NCBI GenBank assembly: GCA_905214955.1 | Contig: CAJMON010000010.1 | Location: 1-55,710, forward strand | Source of the DNA: an uncultured bacterium | Lineage (GTDB): Bacteria > Bacillota > Clostridia > Lachnospirales > Lachnospiraceae | Length of the DNA: 55,710 nt | Direction: 5' to 3' | In this document: positions 18,439-27,144 of the stretch, in pieces | How the letters are laid out: the number at the start of each line of letters is the position of its first letter | Position numbering within the stretch: position 1 is the stretch's first letter | Program-made: the position numbers and the translations under genes | Notes under the pieces: generated by a model | The model's input: only the letters and a program-made list of their open reading frames with translations | Told to the model about the DNA's origin: nothing | Database searches by the model: none

Positions 18439-19077
18439 TCACATTATATCTCTTAGTGCCTCATCCACCTGTTTCACCGCCGCGGTTTTATCTTCTGCTC
18501 CAAACAGACAACTCACCAGGGCGGTTCCGGCAATTCCGGTACCGGCAAGTTCATGTATGTTTTCCACGGTAATGCCCCCAATGGCTACTGCCGGAATGTG
18601 AATCGCCCCGCAGATGGCGGTAAGGCGTTCCTTGGGAAGATAGCCTGCGTCTGCCTTTGTATGGCTTCCAAAAACCGCGCCGCATCCCAAATAATCTGCC
18701 CCGGCTTTTTCTGCCGCCAGTGCTTCTTCCGGGCTGTGGGCACTTCCGCCGATAATAAATTCCGGTCCAAGAATCTTTCTGGCCTCTGCAATTCCCATAT
18801 CGGAAAGTCCCACATGCACCCCGGCTGCCCCGGCTTTTTTCGCAATGTCCGGCCGGTCATTGATGATCAGCGGTACTTCGTACTGCCTGCACAGGGCATT
18901 CAGGGTTTCTGCTTCTTTTAGAAGCAGCCCATCGTCTGCTTTCTTATCCCGCAGCTGGACACAGGTAACCCCCGCTTTTAGAAGCTCTTCCACTACCTGC
19001 TCTAAAGTCTCCCCAGGCTTTAACCAGCTTTTGTCTGTCACCGCATAAATGCGGAGCTGTTTTGGATCCATCCTCAT
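18439..19077 (-). CDS. thiE: Thiamine-phosphate synthase
   Basis: A TIM-barrel enzyme, 212 residues, that joins HMP-PP and thiazole phosphate to thiamine phosphate. Signature segments: VTCVQLRDK, LIINDRPDIAKKAGAAGVHVG, IIGGSAHSPEEALAAEKAGADYLG and VAIGGITVENI. Its ATG overlaps the thiM stop by 4 nt. Met1 or Met3 could be the true start; the first is favoured by the overlap. Confidence 0.96.
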   Translation of the reverse strand: MRMDPKQLRIYAVTDKSWLKPGETLEQVVEELLKAGVTCVQLRDKKADDGLLLKEAETLNALCRQYEVPLIINDRPDIAKKAGAAGVHVGLSDMGIAEARKILGPEFIIGGSAHSPEEALAAEKAGADYLGCGAVFGSHTKADAGYLPKERLTAICGAIHIPAVAIGGITVENIHELAGTGIAGTALVSCLFGAEDKTAAVKQVDEALRDIM

Positions 19078-19886
19078 CTGCTTTCCTCCTTTTCCCCACA
19101 GAGGGCTTCCAGAAAATCAAAGAGCAGGACACGGCAGGTGCCAATGCCTCTGCCAAGCCTGGCTGTTTCTTTTTCTGCCGCTTCCTGGCTTTTTTTCCAA
19201 AGTTCTGCCGCCTTTGCGGTTCCCTCAAAAAACGACTTTTCCTTTACACTGAACAGTACGCAGAGTGCCGAAAGCATACAGCCGGTGCCTGTGATTTTCG
19301 AAGCCTTCCCACTGCCTCCTGTAAGCGCCTGAATACGGACACCGTCGGAAACCACGTCCATTTTTCCACTTACCAGGGCAGTACAGCCATAGGCGCTTGA
19401 CAGTGCGAGGGCCAGCTGGATCTGCACTTCTTCATCCGGAGAAAAGCTGCTGTCCACACCTCCGGATGAAATCCGGGATTCTGTCCACATTTTTCCTTGG
19501 AATTCTGTGAATCCGGTGGATTCTGTTTTCCAGCGGTACAAAGTCCACGCTTCTTCTGCATTGCAGCGGATCACATCCGGATGGACTTCCTGAAGAAGTT
19601 TGCGAAGTCCCTTTTCCCGAAAAACGGAAGCTCCTGCCCCTACCGGATCCAGCACTACCGGATGACCAAGCATATTGGCTGTTTTTCCTGCCAGGATGCA
19701 GGCCTGAAATTTCCGTTCATCCGGCACCCCGGTGTTTAGCAGCACTGCCTGACAGAGCCTGGCGATTTCTTCTGCTTCCTCCGGGTCCTGTCCCATAATG
19801 GGGCTTCCCCCTGCTGCCAGAAGAATGTTGGCCACATCCTGCATGGTCACCGGATTGGTGAGACAATGAATTTTGATCTTTTCCAT
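19074..19886 (-). CDS. thiM: Hydroxyethylthiazole kinase
   Basis: It salvages the thiazole alcohol by phosphorylation. Start chosen at 19886 (MEKIKIHCLTNPVTMQDVAN), giving 270 residues, because the family begins with this HCLTNPVT motif; a longer frame would run into thiW. Further motifs are GGSPIMGQDPEEAEE, VLDPVGAGAS, DVIRCNAEE and the catalytic ITGTGCMLSAL. It is 4 nt after thiW and overlaps thiE by 4 nt. The C-terminal third around residues 130-150 (KTESTGFTEFQGKMWTESR) is a little unusual compared with the family, possibly a divergent loop. Confidence 0.94.
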   Translation of the reverse strand: MEKIKIHCLTNPVTMQDVANILLAAGGSPIMGQDPEEAEEIARLCQAVLLNTGVPDERKFQACILAGKTANMLGHPVVLDPVGAGASVFREKGLRKLLQEVHPDVIRCNAEEAWTLYRWKTESTGFTEFQGKMWTESRISSGGVDSSFSPDEEVQIQLALALSSAYGCTALVSGKMDVVSDGVRIQALTGGSGKASKITGTGCMLSALCVLFSVKEKSFFEGTAKAAELWKKSQEAAEKETARLGRGIGTCRVLLFDFLEALCGEKEESR

Positions 19887-19890
19887 AAAG

Positions 19891-20409
19891 TTATCTGGCT
19901 CCCTGCATCTGACGGAGCACGCCGCCTTTTTCCAGAATTCCCACCAGGACAAATGCCAGGGCGCTGCCCACAACCGTGGAAATCAGGAAGGGAATGATGT
20001 AGATGAAGATTCCTGCAGGCTCGGCTCCCATGAGAAATTTTGCCACCGGATAAGCTGCCAGGCCGCCAAGAATGCCTGTTCCAAGGGCTTCTGCGATACA
20101 GGTCAGGGAAAGCTTCTTACATCCTGCATACACCAGTCCGCAACATAACGCTCCCACCATGCTCCCCGGAAATGCCATCAGGCTTCCAAGTCCTGTAAGA
20201 TTCCGGATCAGGCTTGCGCAAAATGCCACAGCCACACCCCACCAGGGTCCAAGCACCACAGCGCAGAGAATGTTTACCATGTGCTGGACGGGTACGCATT
20301 TGCTTCCTGCTACCGGAAAACTGATAAGGCTTCCCGCCACTGCCAGGGCTGTCAGTACGCCTGCCATAGCCAGTCTGCGTACTTCGCTGTTTTGATTTTG
20401 TGGTTTCAT
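19891..20409 (-). CDS. thiW: ThiW, thiamine precursor ECF transporter S component
   Basis: A membrane protein of 172 residues from the ATG at 20409, which has AAAGGAG twelve bases upstream; longer in-frame starts lie inside the riboswitch terminator and are rejected. Five to six hydrophobic helices are seen, with the ThiW-typical LISFPVAGSKCVPVQHMVN and GSLMAFPGSMVGALCCG. ThiW is the substrate-binding subunit that works with the shared ECF ATPases (not in this window), and is predicted to import the thiazole moiety, which fits thiM next to it. Confidence 0.92.
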   Translation of the reverse strand: MKPQNQNSEVRRLAMAGVLTALAVAGSLISFPVAGSKCVPVQHMVNILCAVVLGPWWGVAVAFCASLIRNLTGLGSLMAFPGSMVGALCCGLVYAGCKKLSLTCIAEALGTGILGGLAAYPVAKFLMGAEPAGIFIYIIPFLISTVVGSALAFVLVGILEKGGVLRQMQGAR

Positions 20410-20460
20410 GTTTTTATAACTCCTTTCCTTTGAAAAGGATGTGCCAGGTTTTGGATATAA

Positions 20461-20489
20461 AAGAAAAGAGACACCCGCAGGTGCCTCTT
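20461..20489 (-). terminator. Terminator of the TPP riboswitch expression platform
   Basis: Minus strand: a 10-bp stem (AAGAGGCACC with GGTGTCTCTT, one G-U pair) around a 4-nt loop, followed by a U-rich run (TTCTTTTAT). It lies between the riboswitch and thiW and should stop transcription when TPP is bound. Confidence 0.85.
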
Positions 20490-20535
20490 CATGCACAGGA
20501 AACAGCAGATGCTGTATTCCTGGTTTGCTATCGGT

Positions 20536-20621
20536 ATCTCCCTACGTTGGCATTATCCAAATCAGGTCTCGGGTCGAAACAGGTTCAGTTTCCTCTCAGC
20601 CAGCTACTGCCAGCTCCCCTT
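20536..20621 (-). ncRNA. TPP (THI) riboswitch
   Basis: Minus strand contains the conserved THI-box parts: GGGGAGC at the 5' side, GGCTGAGAGG, GACCC, and the highly conserved CTGATTTGGATAATGCCA with CGTAGGGA. Together with the downstream terminator it forms a transcription-attenuating thiamine pyrophosphate sensor for thiW-thiM-thiE-thiD-thiC. Confidence 0.96.
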
Positions 20622-20633
20622 TTGTTCTCCGAC

Positions 20634-20662
20634 ATTATAATACAATTTTTCCCATTATGCAA
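20634..20662 (-). promoter_or_regulatory. Sigma-A promoter of the thiamine operon
   Basis: Minus strand: TTGCAT, 17-bp spacer, TATAAT, just upstream of the TPP aptamer and 4 nt beyond the stop codon of the upstream ABC ATPase gene. Confidence 0.85.
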
Positions 20663-20666
20663 GCCT

Positions 20667-21350
20667 TCATTTCTTCCACAGAAGAACGGGTCTGCCATTT
20701 TCCATCTGATACGCACAATCTGCAATCCACCGCACCACTTCTTCATCGTGTGCAATGAACAGCCAGGTCAGTTTTTTCTTTTCTCCCAGTTCTTTTAACA
20801 AGTTCAGAATCTGAGCCTGTACAGAAACATCCAGCATGGAGGTAAATTCATCCAAAATCAATACTTCCGGGTCTAAAAGCAGGGCCCTGCACAGAGCAAT
20901 TCGCTGGATTTCTCCGCCGCTTACCTGATACGGATACCGGTCCAGCACTGCTTCATTGAGCTTTACCATAGCAAGCAGTTCTTTCAGACGGCTTTCTGCT
21001 TTTTCTTTGTCCAGATGATGAACTCTGGCTGCTTCCAGGACACTGGTTCCCAGTTTGTACACCGGATCAAAAAACGACTCTGGACGCTGGGACAGGTACT
21101 GGACTTTTCTGCGGAATGCCAGCACTTCTTCCCTGTTTTTCCGGTTCACCGTTTTTCCGTCAAACAGAATTTCTCCCTGATCCGGCTTTTCCAAAAGCAG
21201 CAGAATTTTTGCCAGGGTGCTTTTCCCACAGCCGCTCTGTCCCATAAGTGCTGTGATTTTCCCGGTCTCCAGGGAAAAATCCACCTGATCCAGCACAGTA
21301 AATCGCTGTTTTTTTCCAAAAGTTTTAGTAATGCCTTTCATCTCAAGCAT
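20667..21350 (-). CDS. ABC importer ATPase (second ATPase, NikE/DppF type)
   Basis: The 227-residue cytoplasmic ATPase of a peptide/nickel-type importer. Walker A GQSGCGKST, Q-loop QYLSQRPESFFDP, signature VSGGEIQRIALCRALL and Walker B VLILDEFTSMLD are intact, with IAHDEE as H-loop. It is shorter than oligopeptide DppF/OppF because it lacks the C-terminal oligopeptide/dipeptide Cys cluster, like NikE. The start at 21350 overlaps the previous ATPase by 8 nt; the longer frame has no support. Confidence 0.9.
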   Translation of the reverse strand: MLEMKGITKTFGKKQRFTVLDQVDFSLETGKITALMGQSGCGKSTLAKILLLLEKPDQGEILFDGKTVNRKNREEVLAFRRKVQYLSQRPESFFDPVYKLGTSVLEAARVHHLDKEKAESRLKELLAMVKLNEAVLDRYPYQVSGGEIQRIALCRALLLDPEVLILDEFTSMLDVSVQAQILNLLKELGEKKKLTWLFIAHDEEVVRWIADCAYQMENGRPVLLWKK

Positions 21351-22284
21351 ACTGAAAACACCGTACCTTTCTTCCCCGGACTTCCATCTCCTCCGATTCC
21401 GACTGCAGACACCGATCCGAAACATAAGGACATCTTGGGGCAAACCGGCAGCCGGACAGTTTTTCGTGGGGCGCAGGGGCAATGCCTTTCATGGGATGCA
21501 TTCCTCTGGAAGGCAGAGAATCCAGCAGTCCCTGGGTATAGGGGTGGGCCGGATCTTTTAAAACCTTCCGGCTTGGCCCTTTTTCCAGAATCTGTCCTGC
21601 ATACATCACGGCCACCTGATCACAGAGTTTCTCTGCCAGAACCAGATCGTGGGTGATAATCAGCATCCCCTTTACTTTCCGGTCCCGTACCAGGCGCAGG
21701 GTATCGTACATCTGCCGCCTCAGAGTCATGTCCAGTCCTTTGGAAGGCTCATCCGCCAGAATCCATTTGGCCCCGGAAGCTGTTCCCATGGCTGCCACGG
21801 CCCGCTGCTGCATTCCGCCGCTGAGTTCAAAAGGATAAGCTCCTGCCACTCTCTTTGCCGTGTCTTTCTGAAATCCAAAAATCTCCAGCAGTTTCTGTAC
21901 AGTCTCTTTTTTTTCGCCGGAACTGTCCCGCAGCCTGGCTGCTTCCCAGATCTGCCCTCCCACTTTCCGCACAGGGTTTAAGGAGTCTCCCGGATTCTGG
22001 GGAATCAGTCCCAGCTCCCGGCCCCGGATTCTTCTTCGTTCCTTTTTGGAAAAGGTTTCCAGATTCTTTCCATCGTACCAGATCTCTCCGCTTTTTACCG
22101 CGTAATCCGGCAGCATTCCAAGAAGATACATGCCCAGGACGGATTTTCCACATCCGCTTTCTCCAATGATCCCGGTAATCTCTCCTTCTTTGAACGTGGC
22201 GCTGATGCCGTCCACTGCCCGGACATAACCGGATTTTACCGGGAAATACACCCGGGCATTTTTGATTTCAATGTCCAGACTCAT
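21343..22284 (-). CDS. ABC importer ATPase (first ATPase, NikD/DppD type)
   Basis: The 313-residue first ATPase of the peptide/nickel importer. It has Walker A GESGCGKSV, signature LSGGMQQRAVAAMG, Walker B ILADEPSKGLD and H-loop ITHDLVLAEKLCD. The C-terminal oligopeptide/dipeptide transporter extension is present with GCRFAPRCPYVSDRC (Cys motif thought to hold an iron-sulfur cluster or zinc). It overlaps the permease upstream by 4 nt. Confidence 0.92.
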   Translation of the reverse strand: MSLDIEIKNARVYFPVKSGYVRAVDGISATFKEGEITGIIGESGCGKSVLGMYLLGMLPDYAVKSGEIWYDGKNLETFSKKERRRIRGRELGLIPQNPGDSLNPVRKVGGQIWEAARLRDSSGEKKETVQKLLEIFGFQKDTAKRVAGAYPFELSGGMQQRAVAAMGTASGAKWILADEPSKGLDMTLRRQMYDTLRLVRDRKVKGMLIITHDLVLAEKLCDQVAVMYAGQILEKGPSRKVLKDPAHPYTQGLLDSLPSRGMHPMKGIAPAPHEKLSGCRFAPRCPYVSDRCLQSESEEMEVRGRKVRCFQYA

Positions 22285-23111
22285 ACGTATCCTCCTGCTT
22301 CCCGGTTCTGTTTATCCAGCCAGTCCCGCAGCCAGTCACCGATCAGATTGATAGAAAACAAAAGAAGCACCAGGCAGATTCCAGGTGCCAGCACCAGATG
22401 GGGCGCTGACCGGAAATTCATCTTGGCATCGCTTAACATCACGCTCCAGTCCGGATTTGGCGGCTGAATGCCAAGGCCCAAGTAGCTTAAACCTGCAATG
22501 GACAGCAGACATCTTCCGATTCTGGTTGTAAAAAGAACCATCACATTTCCCATCATATTGGGGACAATGTGCCGCCAGATGATTTCCATGTCGGATTCTC
22601 CCAGACTTTTTAACCCTTCAATAAAGTTTTCTTCCCGGTATTTTAACACCTCTGTCCGGACAATTCTGGAAAATCCTGTCCAACTGGTAAGAATCAGGGC
22701 AATCATCAGGCTTTGAAAACTTGGGCCGAAAATACCTGCAATGGCCACCATCAGGCTGGTTCCCGGAAGTCCCTGGAATACGTTGGTGGCAGCTGTGAGG
22801 ATATAATCCCAGGCTCCGCCGAAATATCCCGCTGCCGTGCCCACCACCATGCCAAACAGCATGGATAAAAATGTGGCAAACAATGCCAGAACCATGGAGC
22901 TTCTGCCGCCATACAAAATCCGGCTGAACAGATCTCTTCCCAGTAGGTCTGTTCCAAACAAATGTTTCAGAGACGGCCCCTGAAGGCTGTCCGCCATATT
23001 GACTCCGTTTGGATCATAGGGTGCAATCCAGGGTGCTAAAATGCTGGCACCTACAATCACCACCAGAATCACCATACCAATCACGCCCGGAATCCACTGT
23101 CGTTTCGTCAT
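22281..23111 (-). CDS. ABC importer permease (DppC/NikC type)
   Basis: A 276-residue inner permease. It opens with a long first helix (VIGMVILVVIVGASILAPWIAP), then YDPNGVNMADSLQGPSLKHL and FGTDLLGRDLFSRILYGGR, which is the DppC/NikC hallmark. The cytoplasmic EAA loop is EENFIEGLKSLGESDMEIIWRHI. Start at 23111 overlaps the previous gene by 4 nt. Confidence 0.93.
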   Translation of the reverse strand: MTKRQWIPGVIGMVILVVIVGASILAPWIAPYDPNGVNMADSLQGPSLKHLFGTDLLGRDLFSRILYGGRSSMVLALFATFLSMLFGMVVGTAAGYFGGAWDYILTAATNVFQGLPGTSLMVAIAGIFGPSFQSLMIALILTSWTGFSRIVRTEVLKYREENFIEGLKSLGESDMEIIWRHIVPNMMGNVMVLFTTRIGRCLLSIAGLSYLGLGIQPPNPDWSVMLSDAKMNFRSAPHLVLAPGICLVLLLFSINLIGDWLRDWLDKQNREAGGYV

Positions 23112-24052
23112 ATCATTTTCCCTCCCAGACGCATTTTCGGATTGAGTGCCGCACACAAAAGATCCACTGCCAGTGAAATCAGCACAAAGGTGCATCCTGT
23201 CACCAGCACATATCCCTGAATCACCGGATAATCTCTGGAATGGATAGCAGAAAGGGCGTAGCTTCCAATTCCTGGAAGGGAGAAAATATTTTCAATGATG
23301 AAAGATCCTCCTAAAATGCCTCCCACATAGTTGCCGATAAGGGTGATGACAGGAATGATGGCATTGGGCACTGCATGGGCGAAAAGCACATACCATTTCC
23401 GGTTTCCTTTGGCATTGGCTGCCAGCATGTATTGTTTGCCAAATTCTGTCAGAAGTGAGGAACGCATGAGCCGCTGGGTCATGGCAATGTTTGCCCCGGA
23501 CAGCGTCACTGCCGGCAGCACCCAGTGTTTCCAGGTACCCATTCCGCTGGTTGGCAGGACTTTTAAATTTTCCGCAAAAATCATAATCAGCAGAATTGCC
23601 AGCCAGAACGAAGGAAAGGACAGCAGCAGGTTGGTGAGCAGCTTAAATCCTGTATCTGCCGCTCTTCCTGAACAGGCTGCCGCCACGATGCCTCCAGTGA
23701 TACCAAAAACCACCACCAGAAGCAGGGAACATCCGGTAAGCTTTAAAGTGACGGGAAGCCTGCGCAGAAGCTCTCCGCTTACCGATGTATTATCTGAATA
23801 GGAGGTGCCAAGGTCACCCCTTAGCACCCCCAGAAGCCACCGGCCATACTGTACCGGTACCGGGTCATTCAAACCCAGTTCTTCTCTTTTTGCTTCCACA
23901 GCTTCCGCCGTGACTTCTGACACTCCATCCCGCTCCAGAGCCATTCTGGCCGGATCACCGGGGGTAAGCACACCCAGGATAAATGCGATGATGGAAATGC
24001 CAAGAAGCACCGGCACTGCGGATAACATTCTTTTTAGACTGTATCCAATCAT
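23108..24052 (-). CDS. ABC importer permease (DppB/NikB type)
   Basis: A 314-residue permease with about six helices. The N-terminal domain (LKRMLSAVPVLLGISIIAFI, then TPGDPA) and the EAA loop (EFGKQYMLAANAKGNRKWYVLFAHAV) and C-terminal SLPGIGSYALSAIHSRDYPVIQG are typical of DppB/NikB. It pairs with the DppC-type permease to form the channel. It lies 15 nt after the binding protein. Confidence 0.93.
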   Translation of the reverse strand: MIGYSLKRMLSAVPVLLGISIIAFILGVLTPGDPARMALERDGVSEVTAEAVEAKREELGLNDPVPVQYGRWLLGVLRGDLGTSYSDNTSVSGELLRRLPVTLKLTGCSLLLVVVFGITGGIVAAACSGRAADTGFKLLTNLLLSFPSFWLAILLIMIFAENLKVLPTSGMGTWKHWVLPAVTLSGANIAMTQRLMRSSLLTEFGKQYMLAANAKGNRKWYVLFAHAVPNAIIPVITLIGNYVGGILGGSFIIENIFSLPGIGSYALSAIHSRDYPVIQGYVLVTGCTFVLISLAVDLLCAALNPKMRLGGKMI

Positions 24053-24067
24053 ACTTTTCTTTCTGAA

Positions 24068-25621
24068 TTATTCAGCCCAGCATACGTTTGGCAGATCAAT
24101 GCCGTAGATCTGAGCTTCATAGCCTTCCAGCTTGGTGTTGTAAACCATCAGGGTTTTCTCGTTGAACAGCGGCACTACCGGCTGCAGTTCTACAGACAGT
24201 TCCTGGAGTTCGGTATAGATTTCCTGGCGTTTGCTCATATCCAGCTCTTTGTCTGCTTCTGCAATCAGATTGTCGACTTCCTCGCTGTTCACACCCAGAC
24301 TGTAGTTGATGTTCTGATCCCCTTCAGAGAACATGAAACGTTTGAAGATGGTGATGGCTTCCATGTTGGACAGACCCTGCTGGCCTCTAGCAATGCCGTA
24401 ATCTCCTGCCGTCATCATTTCTTTCATGGTTGCCCAGTCATAGGTCTCGATGGAAGTGTCGATGCCCAGCTCAGACAGGATGGCGCTGATCAGCTCTGCC
24501 TCTGTCTTCTGCTCGGTGCTGCCTTCCTGAACCAGATATTTTACAGAAACTCTCTCATCGCCCAGCACTTCTTTTGCCAGCTCTTTTGCTTTCTCCAGAT
24601 CATGCTCTACCGGCTGCTCGGTGTAGAACGGAGTGCTATAGTTTAAGATATTGGATGTTGGAGATGCATAGCCTAGGTAAATAGTATCTGCAATGGCATC
24701 ACGGTCGATGGCAAGGCTAACTGCCTGACGCAGACGCACATCATCAAAAGGTGCGCTGGTTCCATTTAAGCACAGAAAATCAATCATGGTGGAGTTGGTG
24801 GTGGTCACTGCAAACTGATCGTCTTTTACCAGTTCCGTAGCCAGTGCCGGAGTAATGGCTTTCAGGTCGATAACGCCCATGATCTCCTCGGATTTCATAG
24901 CGGAATATCTGGTGTCTACATCCGGAATGGTGCGGACTTTGATCTTCTCAGCTTTTGCCTTCTCTCCCCAGTAATCCTCGTTACGCTCCAGCATCACGTA
25001 CTCGTCTTTAACATTTTCTGTAATCTTGAACGGGCCGGTTCCGATAGCGATTCCGTTAAAGTTGTAGTTTTCATCAAAGCAGGACGGGCTGTACATAGCG
25101 CTTCCGAAGTTGGTCATGGTATATAACAGGCTTGGAGCAGCTTCCGTAAAAGTCAGCTCTACGGTGTAATCATCAATCTTGTTCACCTGATCCAGGTTCG
25201 GATAGAAGCTGTCAATGTTCAGGCTGTAGAAGCCGGAACTTTTCACCTCGGAACGCATACGGTCAAAGTTGTACAGAACAGCATCTGCATTGAAATCCTG
25301 TCCGTCATGGAATTTTACTCCCTGGCGCAGGTGGAAGGTCCATGTCTTTGCATCTTCTGACATCTCCCAGCTTTCTGCCAGTTTAGCTGCCGGTTCCCCA
25401 TTCTGATCCATGGTGATCAGTGGCTCCCATACGTACAGAATCACGCTGCAGTAGTAAGCGTCTTCTACACCCGGTGCAATGTTCCGGTAATCACCCAGGA
25501 CGATTTCTTCCTGTGATCCGCTCTCTGCAGCCATGCTCACAGAACCTGCGCCAAGGCTTAACAGCATCGCCAGCGATAACGTAACACCCATTGCTTTTCT
25601 AATGACCGTTCTCTTTTTCAA
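24068..25621 (-). CDS. ABC importer substrate-binding protein, SBP_bac_5 family
   Basis: A 517-residue extracellular receptor of the peptide/nickel family. The start taken is TTG at 25621 (LKKRTVIRKAMG), with AGGAGG eight bases upstream; an in-frame ATG at 25645 lies upstream of that ribosome site. A signal peptide (VTLSLAMLLSLGAGSVSMAAES) is present but has no lipobox cysteine, unusual for a Gram-positive receptor. Family motifs: LAESWEMSEDAKTWTFHLRQ, GVKFHDGQDFNADAV, GTGPFKI, DVRLRQAVSLAIDRD. Substrate unknown; the cobalamin riboswitch upstream suggests cobalt, nickel or another B12-related solute. Confidence 0.9.
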   Translation of the reverse strand: MKKRTVIRKAMGVTLSLAMLLSLGAGSVSMAAESGSQEEIVLGDYRNIAPGVEDAYYCSVILYVWEPLITMDQNGEPAAKLAESWEMSEDAKTWTFHLRQGVKFHDGQDFNADAVLYNFDRMRSEVKSSGFYSLNIDSFYPNLDQVNKIDDYTVELTFTEAAPSLLYTMTNFGSAMYSPSCFDENYNFNGIAIGTGPFKITENVKDEYVMLERNEDYWGEKAKAEKIKVRTIPDVDTRYSAMKSEEIMGVIDLKAITPALATELVKDDQFAVTTTNSTMIDFLCLNGTSAPFDDVRLRQAVSLAIDRDAIADTIYLGYASPTSNILNYSTPFYTEQPVEHDLEKAKELAKEVLGDERVSVKYLVQEGSTEQKTEAELISAILSELGIDTSIETYDWATMKEMMTAGDYGIARGQQGLSNMEAITIFKRFMFSEGDQNINYSLGVNSEEVDNLIAEADKELDMSKRQEIYTELQELSVELQPVVPLFNEKTLMVYNTKLEGYEAQIYGIDLPNVCWAE

Positions 25622-25774
25622 ATCATTTCCTCCTCTTTGGTGCATCCAGCAATCGAAAGGGGAAAACTGCGCATACTTCTATACTTCTCTATCGCCGCAA
25701 TGCATTTCTCTTCACTCCAGTCGGTGCAACGCGTTTTTTGTCTCCCAGGACACCATTTCCTCTGAAACAGAAAA

Positions 25775-25797
25775 GTCTGCACTACCACAGTGCAGAC
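25775..25797 (-). terminator. Terminator of the cobalamin riboswitch expression platform
   Basis: A perfect 9-bp stem GTCTGCACT / AGTGCAGAC with a 5-nt loop, followed on the minus strand by TTTTCTGTTT. It lies between the cobalamin aptamer and the importer genes; the remaining 150 nt to the first gene are untranslated leader. Confidence 0.85.
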
Positions 25798-25852
25798 TCA
25801 TATAGATTCATCACATGAGAAGCAATACCTTACACGGAGGTTTCCTCTTTCA

Positions 25853-25965
25853 CATTAAGCAGGTTTCCTGACTTACAGCTCATTTTCCTTCTGAAAAGGC
25901 TGCCTACAGTGGCCGGACCGCTCAGGCATCTCACCTGATTCCCTCTCACTTTCGTTCACTTAATG
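25853..25965 (-). ncRNA. Cobalamin riboswitch
   Basis: Minus strand, 5' to 3': P1 arm CATTAAG (25959-25965), GAGGGAATCAGGTGAGATGC, CTGAGCGG, the conserved GCCACTGTA (core at 25907-25913), then AAGTCAGGAAACCTGC, the B12-box (25859-25874), and the closing P1 arm CTTAATG (25853-25859). A GAGGAAACCTC hairpin follows and may form the loop contact of the regulatory domain. It is compact, without large peripheral stems. It controls the downstream importer by transcription termination. Confidence 0.93.
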
Positions 25966-25991
25966 CACGTCACTTTTTTATTTACCTTATT

Positions 25992-26020
25992 ACTATATCA
26001 TTTTCAGCCAGCGCTGTAAA
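25992..26020 (-). promoter_or_regulatory. Sigma-A promoter of the cobalamin-controlled importer operon
   Basis: Minus strand: TTTACA, 17-bp spacer, TATAGT. It starts about 27 nt after the prfA stop and about 27 nt before the riboswitch P1 stem. Confidence 0.8.
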
Positions 26021-26046
26021 GGCGAAAATCATCCTGTCTGGACAAT

Positions 26047-27123
26047 TTAAGCCACTTCATCCAGCTTGCTCAGCTTTGCTGCCTGATCTGCTGCAATGAG
26101 GCTGTCAATGATCTCATCCAGATCCCCGTTCATAACAGAATCAATCTTGTACAAGGTCAGTTTGATCCGGTGCTCTGTCACACGTCCCTGGGGGAAGTTG
26201 TAGGTACGGATCTTCTCGGAACGGTCTCCGGTACCGATCTGGCTCTTTCTGGCCTCTGCCTCTGCGTCGTGCTGTTTTGCCAGCTCCATCTCATACAGAC
26301 GGGAACGCAGGATTTTCAGGGCCTTATCCTTATTTTTCAGCTGGGATTTTTCATCCTGGCAGGAAATCACGATACCGCTGGGGATATGGGTCAGACGGAC
26401 TGCGGAGTCGGTGGTATTGACACACTGGCCGCCGTTTCCGGATGCACGGAACACGTCAAATTTGCAGTCATTCATATCCAGGTGGAAGTCGATTTCCTCT
26501 GCTTCCGGCATAATGGCCACGGTAATGGTGGAGGTATGGATTCTTCCGCCAGATTCCGTCTCCGGCACACGCTGTACACGGTGAACCCCGCTCTCATATT
26601 TCAGACGGGAGTAAGCTCCCTGGCCGGTAATCATAAAGGTAACTTCCTTAAATCCGCCAATGCCGTTTTCATTCAGGCTCATCATCTCGGTGCGCCATCT
26701 TCTGGACTCTGCGTATTTTACATACATCCGGTAAACTTCTGCCGCGAACAGGGCTGCCTCGTCTCCACCGGCACCTGCACGGATTTCCACAATAACGTTC
26801 TTTTCATCATTGGGGTCTTTGGGCAAAAGCAGGATTTTCAGCTCATGCTCCAGCTCTTCAATGCGTTTCTTGGCGTCGTTTAATTCTTCCTTCAGCATTT
26901 CCCGCATTTCTTCATCGGACTCTTCACCCAGCATGACCAGGCTGTCCTCTACGGTCTGCTTGCAGTCTTTGTATTCTTTGTATGCATCAACGATGGGCTG
27001 CAGATCGCTCTGCTCTTTCATCAGCTTCTGAAAACGGGCCTGGTCGTTGATCACGGAAGGTTCATTTAATTCACTCATGATCTCTTCAAAACGGATCAAT
27101 AAATCTTCCAGTCTGTCAAACAT
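26047..27123 (-). CDS. prfA: Peptide chain release factor 1
   Basis: It ends translation at UAA and UAG. At 358 residues it is standard length. It holds the GGQ motif (SGNGGQCVNTTDSAVRLTHI) whose glutamine is methylated by PrmC, encoded just upstream, and an intact alpha-helical N-terminal domain. The order yqhQ-prmC-prfA is the common Clostridia arrangement, with prmC 21 nt upstream. AGGAGG precedes the ATG. Confidence 0.97.
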   Translation of the reverse strand: MFDRLEDLLIRFEEIMSELNEPSVINDQARFQKLMKEQSDLQPIVDAYKEYKDCKQTVEDSLVMLGEESDEEMREMLKEELNDAKKRIEELEHELKILLLPKDPNDEKNVIVEIRAGAGGDEAALFAAEVYRMYVKYAESRRWRTEMMSLNENGIGGFKEVTFMITGQGAYSRLKYESGVHRVQRVPETESGGRIHTSTITVAIMPEAEEIDFHLDMNDCKFDVFRASGNGGQCVNTTDSAVRLTHIPSGIVISCQDEKSQLKNKDKALKILRSRLYEMELAKQHDAEAEARKSQIGTGDRSEKIRTYNFPQGRVTEHRIKLTLYKIDSVMNGDLDEIIDSLIAADQAAKLSKLDEVA

Positions 27124-27144
27124 CTTTTTTCCTCCTGCAAAACT

